A DNA stretch of 64,000 nucleotides from Spartinivicinus marinus. Its GTDB lineage: Bacteria; Pseudomonadota; Gammaproteobacteria; Pseudomonadales; Zooshikellaceae. The notes beneath the pieces are model-generated. The model did not search any database, had not been told where the DNA came from, and worked only from the letters and a program-made list of their open reading frames with translations. The DNA lies in NCBI RefSeq assembly GCF_026309355.1, contig NZ_JAPJZK010000001.1:4732501-4796500 (forward strand), in the 5' to 3' direction. Positions 36,756-45,937 of the stretch are shown here, piece by piece (the stretch's first letter is position 1; each line of letters opens with the position of its first letter). The position numbers were made by a program, and so were the translations under genes.

Positions 36756-37610
36756 ATGTCTGATAACCCTCATATTATTGAGGTCACAACCCAGACTTTT
36801 CAGTCTGATGTTTTGGAAAAATCCCAGGAAGTACCTGTATTAATTGATGTATGGGCGGATTGGTGTCAGCCATGTAAAGCTCAGCTCCCTATTTTGGAAA
36901 AGCTAGCTACTGAATATCAAGGCAAATTTGTTGTTGCCAAAATAGATGCAGATAGAGAGCCTGCACTTGCTCAGCATCTTGGGGTCCGCAGCCTACCGTC
37001 ATTAAAGCTTATCTTTCAAGGTCAATTAGTTAAAGACTTTACAGGTTTACAACAGGAAAGTGAGCTACGTAAAGTGCTGGATGAGGTCACCATGAGTCCA
37101 GCTGATCGAATTAAACAGCAAGTTGACCAGCTGGTTGAAGCAGGGGAGGCGCAACAGGCACTAGATCTTTTACAGCAACTTCTACAACAAGAGCCGAATA
37201 ATCACAACTTGCGGGTGATGATGACAAATATTTTATTGCGGCAGGGGCGAATTGATGATGCTAAGCAAGTCATGGCAACTATCCCAGAGGATACGCTAGG
37301 GCTTGCTCAGCCAAAGGCAAAGCTGGGTTTTTATGAGCTAGCAGCAGAATTGCCTGAGCGAGGAGAGTTAGAGGAGTTGTTGGGTAAAGATCAAGAAAAC
37401 TTAAACTTAATTTATCAGCTAGCTATACATCAGGTGCTGGATGATGAGTTTGAACCTGCATTAATAGCGTTAATGTCAATTTTACGTAAAGATAAGCAGT
37501 TTGATGAAGGTGCTGCTCAAAAACTAATGATTCAGGTGTTTGATTTGTTAGGAGCTGGAAATCCAATAGCCAAACAATTTAGGCGTCAGTTGTTTAGTTT
37601 TTTACACTAA
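36756..37610 (+). CDS. Thioredoxin-TPR co-chaperone, CnoX/YbbN type
   Basis: About 284 residues: an N-terminal thioredoxin domain with redox pair WCQPC near residues 35-39 and cis-proline SLPSLKL, followed by helical TPR-like repeats (EAGEAQQALDLLQQLLQQEP and onward). E. coli CnoX binds oxidatively damaged proteins and passes them to DnaK or GroEL; there the CxxC is degraded, whereas here both cysteines are present, suggesting real redox activity. ATG 36756 lies behind an AAGGTGAA site. Confidence 0.9.
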   Translation: MSDNPHIIEVTTQTFQSDVLEKSQEVPVLIDVWADWCQPCKAQLPILEKLATEYQGKFVVAKIDADREPALAQHLGVRSLPSLKLIFQGQLVKDFTGLQQESELRKVLDEVTMSPADRIKQQVDQLVEAGEAQQALDLLQQLLQQEPNNHNLRVMMTNILLRQGRIDDAKQVMATIPEDTLGLAQPKAKLGFYELAAELPERGELEELLGKDQENLNLIYQLAIHQVLDDEFEPALIALMSILRKDKQFDEGAAQKLMIQVFDLLGAGNPIAKQFRRQLFSFLH

Positions 37611-37721
37611 TGGCTAATGGGAATTCTGTTATTAAATGGTAGTGCTTTGTTAGTAAAGGGGGTAATCCCCTTTGAGCTGATCAGGAGCTAGCTTTGTAAG
37701 CTGCTACACCTGTCTTAGAAG

Positions 37722-37870
37722 GTGTTGTAAATAAGTCTAGTGTCCGATATGGGATAACAGGATATTCTTCTGCCGCACTTGATGTGCCGTCCCTGGCCCA
37801 TCAAGTGCTCAAAAGGTATCTATGCCTTAGTTACAGAACACCCGGTCACCCCATATCCGCTAGCTTTTTG
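37722..37870. repeat. Dispersed palindrome, copy B (reaches into rdgC 3' end)
   Basis: The left end AATAAGTCTAGTGTCCGATA continues to TGGGATAACAGGATATTC; the right end on the minus strand reads GCGGATATGGGGTGACCGGG. The inner hairpin is a 10-bp stem GCACTTGATG/CATCAAGTGC around TGCCGTCCCTGGCC. The right border overlaps the stop codon of rdgC at 37860-37862. Confidence 0.82.
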
Positions 37871-38792
37871 CGACAACCTGCTTGGTGATGGAGGGATCTT
37901 CACCGCCTAACGCATCAGCCAGGTCTTTGATTAAATTAACCAATGACTCTGACATCAGCATAAAGTCGGCATCAAACTGGAGGGCTTTGTCCTCGTGATC
38001 TTCTGATTGCTCCATTAATAATTCAGTATATTTGATGCGCTTGACGGTTAGATCATCGCTGAGTACAAAATGGATTTGATCTCGCCAGGTAAGAGCAAGC
38101 TTATTAACTTTTTTCCCTGTGCTGAGATGACCTTCAATTTCATCACTGGTGAGATCAAGCTGTTTACAGCGGATAATTCCACCGTCTTCCGCAGGGTCCC
38201 TTAGTTCGCATTCATCGCCAATAGTGAATCCTGTTGGGCAGCTTTCGGATAAGTTGAGCCAAGCTGTCATCTGGTCTGCTGGTGTGTGCTTTGCGGTAAA
38301 TGGCGTAATAGGCAGACTACCCAGGCAATGGCGTAGGTGGCTGGTAAATTCTTCGGCTTTTTTGCTGCTGCCTGCATTAATTATGAGTAGTTTTTGTGCT
38401 GTATCCAGGAAGCCAAAACTAAAGCTGGATCGTGTGAATGCTTTAGGTAGTAGCTCAGCGATAGTGTCGTCTTTTATTGATTCTCGCTCTTTGCGAGTAA
38501 CCTTACGATTTTGCTCTTCTTCAATGACTTCAACTTTTTCGGCTACGAACTCATTAATAACAGCTGAAGGAAGTAATCGTTCTTCTTTTTTTAGTGAAAA
38601 TAAATAATTACCCTGGCTAATATGGGCTAGTTGATCACTTTGCTTTCCTAGTGGAGCTACCCAACCAAGGCTGAAAGGTTGCATTTTTCCGCAGGGCTTA
38701 AAGCAACCTTGCTCAAGAAGAGACTCTAGTTTGGAGTCATCAATTGAAAAGTCATCAGACAGCCGATAAATAAATAGATTTTTAAACCACAT
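37860..38792 (-). CDS. rdgC: Recombination-associated protein RdgC
   Basis: About 310 residues starting MWFKNLFIYRLSDDF, the family opening, with conserved stretches CGKMQPFSLGWVAPLG near residues 32-47 and DFMLMSE near the end. RdgC forms a ring around double-stranded DNA and restrains RecA. ATG 38792 is chosen; the in-frame start at 38807 would add five residues. The final codons and stop lie at the edge of a dispersed palindrome. Confidence 0.95.
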   Translation of the reverse strand: MWFKNLFIYRLSDDFSIDDSKLESLLEQGCFKPCGKMQPFSLGWVAPLGKQSDQLAHISQGNYLFSLKKEERLLPSAVINEFVAEKVEVIEEEQNRKVTRKERESIKDDTIAELLPKAFTRSSFSFGFLDTAQKLLIINAGSSKKAEEFTSHLRHCLGSLPITPFTAKHTPADQMTAWLNLSESCPTGFTIGDECELRDPAEDGGIIRCKQLDLTSDEIEGHLSTGKKVNKLALTWRDQIHFVLSDDLTVKRIKYTELLMEQSEDHEDKALQFDADFMLMSESLVNLIKDLADALGGEDPSITKQVVAKS

Positions 38793-38950
38793 TATAAGCT
38801 CGATCAATATTGGAGGGGGGGGCTATCTTAACAAAGAGATAAAAAACCGCCTAGGCAAGACCAGTGTTAAAAGTAAAAGTAACCGTGATGCTAAAAATCT
38901 ATCGATTTGTTGGTTGAAAAATGCTCGACAAGAAAAAATTAAAATAACGG

Positions 38951-38980
38951 TTGCATTTGGTGTAAAAGGACTCTTATAAT
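38951..38980 (+). promoter_or_regulatory. Promoter of the first tRNA-Val/tRNA-Asp pair
   Basis: TTGCAT (38951-38956) and TATAAT (38975-38980) are 18 bases apart. They are followed by a GC-rich discriminator-like stretch and by CTGACGCGGT directly before the tRNA. Confidence 0.8.
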
Positions 38981-39000
38981 TCGCCTCGTTCTGACGCGGT

Positions 39001-39076
39001 GGGCAGATAGCTCAGCTGGGAGAGCATCGCCCTTACAAGGCGAGGGTCGGGGGTTCGAACCCCTCTCTGCCCACCA
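39001..39076 (+). tRNA. tRNA-Val (anticodon TAC), first copy
   Basis: The acceptor arms are GGGCAGA/TCTGCCC, the anticodon loop is CTTACAA and the T-arm GGTTCGAACC; CCA is encoded. Identical to the copy at 39659. Confidence 0.97.
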
Positions 39077-39136
39077 TTTATTTATATGTCTGCGAAAAGC
39101 GGATTAGTGTAAATAATAATCAGAATGTTCTAGTTT

Positions 39137-39213
39137 GGAGCGGTAGTTCAGTTGGTTAGAATACCGGCCTGTCACGCCGGGGGTCGCGGGTTCGAGTCCC
39201 GTCCGCTCCGCCA
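39137..39213 (+). tRNA. tRNA-Asp (anticodon GTC), first copy
   Basis: The acceptor arms are GGAGCGG/CCGCTCC with G discriminator, the anticodon stem-loop CCGGCCTGTCACGCCGG and the T-arm GGTTCGAGTCC; CCA is encoded. Sixty bases after tRNA-Val, so cotranscribed. Confidence 0.97.
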
Positions 39214-39608
39214 ACTATTAAATTCCTCTCGTATATATTCAAGACATTAATTACTTAGGTAACTATATTTTCTCTATTTCTTCCTAGTCACGATAGAGTG
39301 CTTTCAGCATTTGGTTCGCCTTTATAGTGTTCAATTCGCTGTTGGGATTGAGAGCCATGCTTTTGATTTTGGCTATAGACTACCATGCCATACCCTGTTA
39401 TCTCTTTTTTCTCCTACCCCCTCACACTAGACTTATTTTCAACGCCCTTTTGCGATGGTCTTAAAAGAGGTGAGTGTCTGGTTTTGTCTGTGGCTGATCA
39501 CTTACTTAAGTCTATCCATTGTACTTGCCTTCAATCCTGGCTTTCAAAAAGTCCTTATCTTATTTTGTGCAATGAAAGAGCGCTTTAATTGTTTATAAAG
39601 AAAAAGGC
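39214..39608. other. Spacer between the two tRNA pairs
   Basis: About 400 bases with no supported gene. One open frame of 67 codons (39385-39588) has no ribosome site and no family features. Confidence 0.45.
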
Positions 39609-39638
39609 TTGCATCCTTAGCAAAAGGTTGCTTATAAT
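39609..39638 (+). promoter_or_regulatory. Promoter of the second tRNA pair
   Basis: TTGCAT (39609-39614) and TATAAT (39633-39638) with an 18-base spacer repeat the design of the first promoter, including the TTCTGACGCGGT leader before the tRNA. Confidence 0.8.
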
Positions 39639-39658
39639 GCGCCCCGTTCTGACGCGGT

Positions 39659-39734
39659 GGGCAGATAGCTCAGCTGGGAGAGCATCGCCCTTACAAGGCG
39701 AGGGTCGGGGGTTCGAACCCCTCTCTGCCCACCA
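39659..39734 (+). tRNA. tRNA-Val (anticodon TAC), second copy
   Basis: Same 76-base sequence as the copy at 39001, with encoded CCA. Confidence 0.97.
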
Positions 39735-39796
39735 TTATTATTTAGTTGATTGTGGATATCCCGGTCAGCGAAAATAAAATCAGAATGTTCTAGTTT

Positions 39797-39873
39797 GGAG
39801 CGGTAGTTCAGTTGGTTAGAATACCGGCCTGTCACGCCGGGGGTCGCGGGTTCGAGTCCCGTCCGCTCCGCCA
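39797..39873 (+). tRNA. tRNA-Asp (anticodon GTC), second copy
   Basis: Same 77-base sequence as the copy at 39137, including the 16 bases before it (CAGAATGTTCTAGTTT). Confidence 0.97.
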
Positions 39874-39950
39874 TCACTCAAGACCCCATGATTTTTTCCA
39901 CTCGTATATTTCTCTGATAAGATCAAACCAGTTTTGAAATATAGAAGAGA

Positions 39951-40748
39951 ATGCTATTGAAACCAATAAATCTGCTTTTGATCGATGGTTTAAACCTGAT
40001 TCGGCGGGTTTATGCTGTGCAACCTGATATAGAGCAAAGTTTGCAGTTGGTTGCTCAATCGCTAAGACGGGCTTTAAGAGATTCTCAGCCTACTCACGCG
40101 TTGGTAGTTTTGGAAGGGAAAGGCCCTAATTGGCGGAAGCAGCTTTATCCAGACTATAAAGCCAATCGAGCAGAGGCACCTCAGCCGCTTGTAGAAAATC
40201 TACCTCGCTTTGTTCAATTGTTTGCTGAGCATGGAATTAACAGCTTTCAGCTCGATCATTATGAAGCTGATGATGTTATCGCATCTATTACTAGTAAGGC
40301 TAAAAGACTGGTAAAAAAAGTAACAGTGTTATCTACGGACAAGCTTTTTTGTCAGCTAATATCGTCATCTGTCATTGTTCGTGACCATTTTGCTAAGCAA
40401 AACCGTGATGCGCAATATGTAAGGGAAAAGTATGGTATTCGTGTGGAACAGCTTATTGATTATTGGACGCTGGTAGGGGATAGCACAAATCATATTCCAG
40501 GGATTAAAGGAGTAGGACCTAAAACCGCAAAGCAGTTGTTAAATGACTATGACTCGATAAATACCATGATTAATAAGCCTTTAGAAGTGCAAGGCGTTGG
40601 TCAAAATAGTGCTAATCAGCATAAAATTATTTCGTTGTTAAAGAGTAGTCAGGCGCAACTGAGTTTATTCCACCAGCTAGTGCGCTTAAAAGAAGATGTT
40701 AGTTTGGGTATTAATTTGCAGGATTTACGGTTAGCTGAGGTGATTTAA
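39951..40748 (+). CDS. xni: Flap endonuclease Xni (exonuclease IX type)
   Basis: The 265-residue protein matches the stand-alone 5'-nuclease domain of DNA polymerase I: LLLIDGLNLIRRVYAVQ at the N-terminus, YPDYKANRAEAP near residue 66, HYEADDVIAS near 103-112 with metal-binding acidic residues, and the helix-hairpin-helix PGIKGVGPKTAKQLL near 184-198. It cleaves 5' flaps. E. coli Xni lacks one metal site; the LSTDKLFCQL stretch here also has only one aspartate, so a similar reduced site is likely. Confidence 0.93.
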   Translation: MLLKPINLLLIDGLNLIRRVYAVQPDIEQSLQLVAQSLRRALRDSQPTHALVVLEGKGPNWRKQLYPDYKANRAEAPQPLVENLPRFVQLFAEHGINSFQLDHYEADDVIASITSKAKRLVKKVTVLSTDKLFCQLISSSVIVRDHFAKQNRDAQYVREKYGIRVEQLIDYWTLVGDSTNHIPGIKGVGPKTAKQLLNDYDSINTMINKPLEVQGVGQNSANQHKIISLLKSSQAQLSLFHQLVRLKEDVSLGINLQDLRLAEVI

Positions 40749-40790
40749 AATAAAGCCTGGCTCTTATCATGTAAGGGCCAGGCTTTATTT
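40748..40790. terminator. Bidirectional terminator between xni and prc
   Basis: AAATAAAGCCTGGC and GCCAGGCTTTATTT form a long stem around a 15-base loop between the convergent genes. Confidence 0.9.
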
Positions 40791-40814
40791 GTTGTGGGCT
40801 GTTGTGTAAATGCG

Positions 40815-42923
40815 TTAATTATTAGTTGTTGCAGCAAGGCGGTGCTGGATATTGATATAGTCTGCCAGAATATTGCCTGTTTCTGCCAATAATGGATCAT
40901 CCTCAACGGGTACTTGCTTATTACTTCGGGCAAGCTTTTTCTCTTTGTTTTCAAGCTCTTCCAGTGAAGCATAGGGTTTTTCACCTTTGGCTTTACGACG
41001 CTTGTTTTCTATATTTAGACGCTTTTCATCAATGAGCTCATTATTGGTTTTGCGCTGTTTTTCGTTTAAAGACAGTACAGTGATTTGCTGAATGTCCTTT
41101 TGTAGCTTCAGGTAGTCAGAATAATAAATAAAGTCAGGATTATTTTTGGTTCGTACTCGGTAGCTTCTTTCAAGCTGGTTAAGATAAGGGGTAATTTCCT
41201 GGTAGGTTGCATACTTGCCTGGTTTGATTCGATCCCAAGGAAGAGCGTCAGGTAATGAGCTTTCCCCAACTTTATCTACATCATAAAGAGCAGGAAATTG
41301 AATATCAGGGATAACGCCCTGATTTTGGGTGCTTTCACCGGATACGCGATAAAACTTAGCTAAGGTCAGCTTCAGCTCGCCATGGTTAATAGGTTGGATT
41401 GCTTGAACCGTGCCTTTACCAAAGGTGCGACCACCGATGACTATTGCTCGCTGATAATCCTGCATGGCGCCAGCAAAAATTTCAGATGCAGAGGCACTTA
41501 GGCGGTTAACCAGCACAGCCATGGGGCCTTTGTATGCAACCTGATTGTCACTATCTACCTTGGGTGTCACCCGGCCTAAATGATTTTTAACTAAAACAGT
41601 TGGGCCGCTGGGGATGAACAGGCCTGTTAACTCATTAGCTTCTTGGAGTGAGCCACCACCATTATTGCGCAAGTCGATGACAAGACCATCAACGCCTTCA
41701 TTTTCAAGCTCTTTGATTAGCTTTCTTACATCACGGGTGGTGCTTTTGTAGTTTGGATCACCCTGTTGAGCGGCTTTAAAGTCAATGTAAAAAGCAGGTA
41801 CTTGAATAACACCTACTTTTAAAGGAGAGCCGTTGTGCTTTAGTTCAATAATCTGTTTCTGTGCTGCTTGCTCTTCCAACTTCACTTTGTCACGAATGAT
41901 GCTGTACGTTTTGGTTTTATCACCTGCTTCGCTAGAGGGAATGACTTCCAGGCGAACCACGGTTTTTTTCGGGCCGCGAATAAGCTTCACTACATCATCA
42001 AGCCGCCAGCCAACAACATCAACCATATCTCCTTTTTTGCCTTGGCCAACACCAACAATCTTATCAGCGGGTTGGAGCTGACCCGCTTTTTCAGCAGGAC
42101 CTTTGGCAATTAATCTGACAACTTTGGTATAGCGTTCATCTTGCTCTAACAGTGCGCCAATCCCCTCTAAAGAAAGGCTCATGTTGATATTAAAGTTTTC
42201 TGCTTTTGTCGGAGATAGGTATTGGGTATGGGGGTCGTAAATTTGGGTAAACGCATTAAGGAACTCTGAAAAGGCGTCTTCGTTATTGCTTTGGTTTAAA
42301 CGATGAAGCTGGTTTTGATAGCGCTTAGCCAATTTTTTGCCGATTTCAGTAGTCGACTCACCGCTTAGTTTAAGCCGTAATACCTGATCTTTAAGGAACT
42401 TTCGCCATAAATCTTGCTGGGCCTGTATGTCTTTTGGCCAGGGAGCATGTTCTCGATCGACCTCAATGGTTTCGTTTTTGTTAAAGTCTAGCGTTTTCAG
42501 GTCAGACTGAATAAAGTCAATTTTATATTTTAAATATTCGCGGATGCGCTGTTGATAGACGTTGTAGATTTCAAAGGCCGGTTTGATATTGCCTGTTTTC
42601 AGTTGATTGTCAAACTTGTAGCGATACTGATTAAACTTATCAATATCTTGTTTTAAAAAGTAGAGACGGTTGGGGTCGAGCCTCTCTAGGTAACGGTTAT
42701 AGATTTTTTCTGATGTCACATCATTTAACGGTATTTGCTCATAGTGGTTACGCAGATTGCGCACCGCAGTGACTGCTGCAATTTTTTGTTCTCGGGTTGG
42801 CTTAAGCAGAGGGAGGTCTTCATTTGTACTGCTTGTTTGGGCTTGAGCAGACAGGGAGAGCCATACTGCCAGGATAGAAACAACAGGGCGGACAAAAGCC
42901 CCTTTGTCAAATTTTAATACCAT
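40815..42923 (-). CDS. prc: Carboxy-terminal processing protease Prc (Tsp)
   Basis: About 702 residues: signal peptide ending near AQAQ (residue 28), an N-terminal helical domain, a PDZ domain near residues 240-330 and an S41 peptidase domain. The catalytic serine is in RLSASASEIFAGAMQDY near residue 470 and the lysine in GGRTFGKGTVQ near 497. It degrades periplasmic proteins from their nonpolar C-termini and controls peptidoglycan hydrolases. The strict ATG is at 42923; the in-frame TTG at 42932 is the longer option. Confidence 0.96.
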   Translation of the reverse strand: MVLKFDKGAFVRPVVSILAVWLSLSAQAQTSSTNEDLPLLKPTREQKIAAVTAVRNLRNHYEQIPLNDVTSEKIYNRYLERLDPNRLYFLKQDIDKFNQYRYKFDNQLKTGNIKPAFEIYNVYQQRIREYLKYKIDFIQSDLKTLDFNKNETIEVDREHAPWPKDIQAQQDLWRKFLKDQVLRLKLSGESTTEIGKKLAKRYQNQLHRLNQSNNEDAFSEFLNAFTQIYDPHTQYLSPTKAENFNINMSLSLEGIGALLEQDERYTKVVRLIAKGPAEKAGQLQPADKIVGVGQGKKGDMVDVVGWRLDDVVKLIRGPKKTVVRLEVIPSSEAGDKTKTYSIIRDKVKLEEQAAQKQIIELKHNGSPLKVGVIQVPAFYIDFKAAQQGDPNYKSTTRDVRKLIKELENEGVDGLVIDLRNNGGGSLQEANELTGLFIPSGPTVLVKNHLGRVTPKVDSDNQVAYKGPMAVLVNRLSASASEIFAGAMQDYQRAIVIGGRTFGKGTVQAIQPINHGELKLTLAKFYRVSGESTQNQGVIPDIQFPALYDVDKVGESSLPDALPWDRIKPGKYATYQEITPYLNQLERSYRVRTKNNPDFIYYSDYLKLQKDIQQITVLSLNEKQRKTNNELIDEKRLNIENKRRKAKGEKPYASLEELENKEKKLARSNKQVPVEDDPLLAETGNILADYINIQHRLAATTNN

Positions 42924-42932
42924 TGGATGCAA

Positions 42933-43193
42933 CTCAGCTAATTATGGGCACCTAACTTATTTAAGGTACCTTTTCATGTTATCTTGAAACGCTAGGTTTA
43001 CTGCTGTTACAAGAGTTTGAGAATAGTCTTGCAAACTAAGTTCCACTGACGTTGTGATTCAAGATAAGTTAGTACCACAGGAGTGGCTTAGGGTAAAGTT
43101 TAGCGTAAGTTGGATGGAGAAATGATTGAAGAAAGACAGGGTTTTGAAGATAGGCAGTAATTTTAATAAACTACCACCTAATAATAATTCGGT
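42933..43193. other. Intergenic region upstream of prc
   Basis: AT-rich, probably holding the prc promoter. Nothing else is recognisable. Confidence 0.4.
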
Positions 43194-43361
43194 TTAGTTA
43201 TAACCTAATACGAAGCTACAGTCTTGGTCAGAGCGTTTAGTAGTAATAAACTGAGATTTGAGGAGCGGGTTTACAATGGCGTTAACTGGCTTCTCTGCCT
43301 TCTTGCTAAAACGTTGACAAGCGATATGATCGGCAAAGCTGTTTTTTTGTGTTCTAGGCAT
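43194..43361 (-). CDS. Unrecognised 55-residue small protein
   Basis: An ORF on the minus strand starts at ATG 43361 and ends at TAA 43194. A GGAG ribosome site lies eight bases before the ATG. The product is polar and basic, begins MPRTQKNSFADHIACQRF, carries two cysteines and ends FVLGYN; it has no signal or membrane helix. I do not recognise a family. It sits alone between prc and apeB, more than 400 bases from either. The good ribosome site and central position favour a real gene, but coding bias could not be tested. Confidence 0.5.
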   Translation of the reverse strand: MPRTQKNSFADHIACQRFSKKAEKPVNAIVNPLLKSQFITTKRSDQDCSFVLGYN

Positions 43362-43833
43362 AGCTAAAGCTCCAATAATAAAGCGCAGTTTCTTCGGTAA
43401 TTTGTTCTATACCCCTTACTTTCTAGCGCTTCCTTGTTTCTGACAGGATTAGTCTAGCAACAATTGATCAACGAATAATCCGTATCTATACGTAATTTAA
43501 CGAGCTAAGTGTGAAGTTTTTCTTAATTTATTGAGGGGTAGTCAGCTTTTTTGAATCCCATGAGCATGGTTTGAAAAATGTAAGGTGCTTTGACAGTGGA
43601 TTACTGGGTACTTTCACTTGTGCGATTATTTCATAGGGGCTGTCGAGAAAGTTGGAAAGTATAGAGTGATAGGGTGCCCTGAAGCAGTTGTTAAGGCGAG
43701 CCAACTACTGTAAGGCAAACGGCAGCAATTCTAATAATATAAAAGAAAGAGTGCTGGCTAGACTCAGCCAAAGCTCTAAAGACCATAAGTGGTCTTTAGA
43801 GTGATGTAAAGAATACCCTGATGCAGCATTCTC
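43362..43833. other. Intergenic region with palindrome copy E
   Basis: The first 290 bases should carry the promoter of the 55-codon ORF; the remainder is mostly the dispersed palindrome copy E (listed separately), next to the 3' end of apeB. Confidence 0.45.
43655..43825. repeat. Dispersed palindrome, copy E
   Basis: The left arm TATAGAGTGATAGGGTGCCC and the right arm on the minus strand (CATCAGGGTATTCTTTAC) match the family arms. The inner hairpin CTCTAAAGACC/GGTCTTTAGAG (about 43775-43802) matches the one at 6.4 kb with two compensating changes. It has a longer left half than copies A, B and D. Confidence 0.72.
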
Positions 43834-45144
43834 TTACTGGTGAGGCAACTGTTGTAGCTGCATAAAGTAGCTAAGCGCTTTACAAAGTGCGTAAGCATCT
43901 TGTGACCCGGCCAGCTCTCGAATAGAGTGCATAGCAAAAGTGGGTGCCCCAACATCTAAAGTTCTAACGCCTACTTCACCGGCGGTAATTGGACCTATAG
44001 TGCTACCACAGGCCATATCGGCTCGTGACACAAATGTTTGCACAGGCACATTGACCTCATCGCATACCCAGCGAAATAGTGCACTGGTTTCGCTAGTGGT
44101 GGCATAACGTTGATTAGCATTCACCTTAATAACAGGTCCTTCATTGAGCTTAGGGCCATGGTTACTTTCATGTTTGTCTGCATAGTTGGGGTGAATACCA
44201 TGAGCATTATCAGCGGAAATCATTAAGCTGTTTTCCAGGCAAACGGTCAGGGGTTCACCTGTGCTAACGATACGCTCTAATGTTGACTTTAAAAATGGAC
44301 CGTTGGCACCGCAAGCAGACAAACTGCCTACTTCTTCATGATCATTGCACACTAGCAACATAGGTTGTTGTTGGTCTTGTTGATAGGCAGTAAGCAATGC
44401 TGCCATGCCGGTATAGCAACTGAGCAAGTTGTCTAAGCGGGCACTGGCGATAAACTCTTGATTAAGACCAATATAGCCAGGCAGCTGGGTGTCATAGCAG
44501 ACCATGTCATAGTCAAGTACCTTAGCTGCATCCTCAGCTCCTTGTTGGTGGAGCTGCTCTAACAATAGTTGACGAACGTTAGTTTTATCCTTTGGTAGTT
44601 GGCCAAGAATAACCGGTATGTCCTTTTGGGGATTGATGGAGCGGTTGTTATTTGCCTCGCGATCAAGATGAATAGCCAGGCTGGGGATGATCCCAATTGG
44701 CTTTTCAAAATTGATCAACTTGCTCTTCAACTTGCCGGATTTGCTGGTGTAGCTTACTCGCCCTGCCAGAGATAAGTCTCGATCAAACCAGGGGGCTAAT
44801 AGCACGCCACCATAAACTTCTAAACCTAACTGGAAGTAGCCTTGCTGATAACGTTCTGCATTGGGCATGACCTTTAGGCAGGGGCTGTCGGTGTGAGCAC
44901 CGACCATGCGAAAACCTTGCTGGGTGTAGTTTTCGCTGCCTGTGGTAAAGGCAATGATTGATGAGTCGTTGCGCGTAACAAAATAACCCTGCTGTGGCTT
45001 GAGCTGCCAGGTTTCATTTTCAAACAGCTGGTTAAAGCCTGTGGCTTTGAGTGCGTTTGCCATCTCAGCAGTTGCATGAAAGGGGGTTGGTGATTGAGCT
45101 AAAAAGCTAAGCAGGTTTTGGTTAAAGGCTTCAAGTGACATCAT
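43834..45144 (-). CDS. apeB: M18-family aspartyl aminopeptidase
   Basis: The 436-residue zinc peptidase has [13 protein letters not shown] near residues 79-91 (first metal histidine), DNLLSCYTG near 233, [14 protein letters not shown] near 264-277 (catalytic glutamates) and the late STIGPITA and [10 protein letters not shown] motifs. It removes N-terminal acidic residues from peptides and assembles as a dodecamer. It lies upstream of rluA on the same strand order as PA3247-PA3246. Confidence 0.95.
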   Translation of the reverse strand: MMSLEAFNQNLLSFLAQSPTPFHATAEMANALKATGFNQLFENETWQLKPQQGYFVTRNDSSIIAFTTGSENYTQQGFRMVGAHTDSPCLKVMPNAERYQQGYFQLGLEVYGGVLLAPWFDRDLSLAGRVSYTSKSGKLKSKLINFEKPIGIIPSLAIHLDREANNNRSINPQKDIPVILGQLPKDKTNVRQLLLEQLHQQGAEDAAKVLDYDMVCYDTQLPGYIGLNQEFIASARLDNLLSCYTGMAALLTAYQQDQQQPMLLVCNDHEEVGSLSACGANGPFLKSTLERIVSTGEPLTVCLENSLMISADNAHGIHPNYADKHESNHGPKLNEGPVIKVNANQRYATTSETSALFRWVCDEVNVPVQTFVSRADMACGSTIGPITAGEVGVRTLDVGAPTFAMHSIRELAGSQDAYALCKALSYFMQLQQLPHQ

Positions 45145-45221
45145 TTGCTTTGTTTTACCGGTACACAGTGAGGATTATGTTGTGATCTAGCCGAGTATAT
45201 CAAGAATCCTGAATGACAGCC

Positions 45222-45848
45222 TCAAAATGGAATAGGGGAGGCAAACTCCAGTGGTGCATTGGTCTTGGGGTGGTAGAGTTTTAGAATGTGAGCGTGCAGT
45301 AGCATCCGAGATGATTGTGCATGAATACTAGCAGGAGCATACCATTCATCTCCCAAAATAGGAGTGCCTAGTGCTTTAAGGTGTAATCGCAGCTGATGAG
45401 AGCGACCGGTTACTGGTTTTAATTCTACCCTACTTTTCTGACCATCATATTCCAGGACTTTCCAGCGTGTGTCAGCGTTGCGGCCCATGCGATAATCAAT
45501 ACGCTGCTTGGGGCGGTTAGGCCAGTCAACACAAAGTGGCAACGTAATTCGGCCTTGAGGCTGGGGTAACTTGCCTGCGACGACGGCTTGATAGGTTTTA
45601 TCAACCACGCGCGTTTCAAATTGTTTACTGAGGTGGCGCAGGCTGTCTAAATGCATTGCCATTACAATTAAGCCAGAGGTTTGCCAGTCAAGCCGGTGAA
45701 CAATCCTAGCTGTAGGGAAGACTCGGGCAACACGAGCAGCAAGACTATCATTCAGCTCAGGGCGATTGCTAGGTACAGACAGTAACTTGGCGGGCTTATC
45801 GAAAACCGCTAGATCATCATCATAATAAATACAGTTGAGATACTGCAT
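45222..45848 (-). CDS. rluA: RluA-type pseudouridine synthase
   Basis: The 208-residue enzyme has the catalytic motif RIVHRLDWQTSGLIVMA near residues 48-64, with the active aspartate in HRLD, and the conserved TGRSHQLRLHLKALG near 145-159. Length is that of RluA proper (no S4 domain). It modifies 23S rRNA U746 and U32 of several tRNAs. It follows the min operon on the same strand. Confidence 0.92.
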   Translation of the reverse strand: MQYLNCIYYDDDLAVFDKPAKLLSVPSNRPELNDSLAARVARVFPTARIVHRLDWQTSGLIVMAMHLDSLRHLSKQFETRVVDKTYQAVVAGKLPQPQGRITLPLCVDWPNRPKQRIDYRMGRNADTRWKVLEYDGQKSRVELKPVTGRSHQLRLHLKALGTPILGDEWYAPASIHAQSSRMLLHAHILKLYHPKTNAPLEFASPIPF

Positions 45849-45937
45849 AGAAGAATTTGAGCCTCAAATAACAGCACTGTTCATGGGGGGGCAAATTGTA
45901 GTGATAAGGAAAAATTTTAACAAGAAAGGAAGAATGA

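Noticed and set aside
39589-39877. ORFs on both strands across the second tRNA pair (including one reading AERTGLEPATPGVTGRYS)
   Set aside because: They are translations of the tRNA-Val and tRNA-Asp genes, a well-known source of false hypothetical proteins.
43194-43361. Idea that the 55-codon ORF is the ribosome rescue factor ArfA
   Set aside because: A weak resemblance (NAIVNPLLKSQ) exists but the essential KGKGSY-type basic tail is missing.
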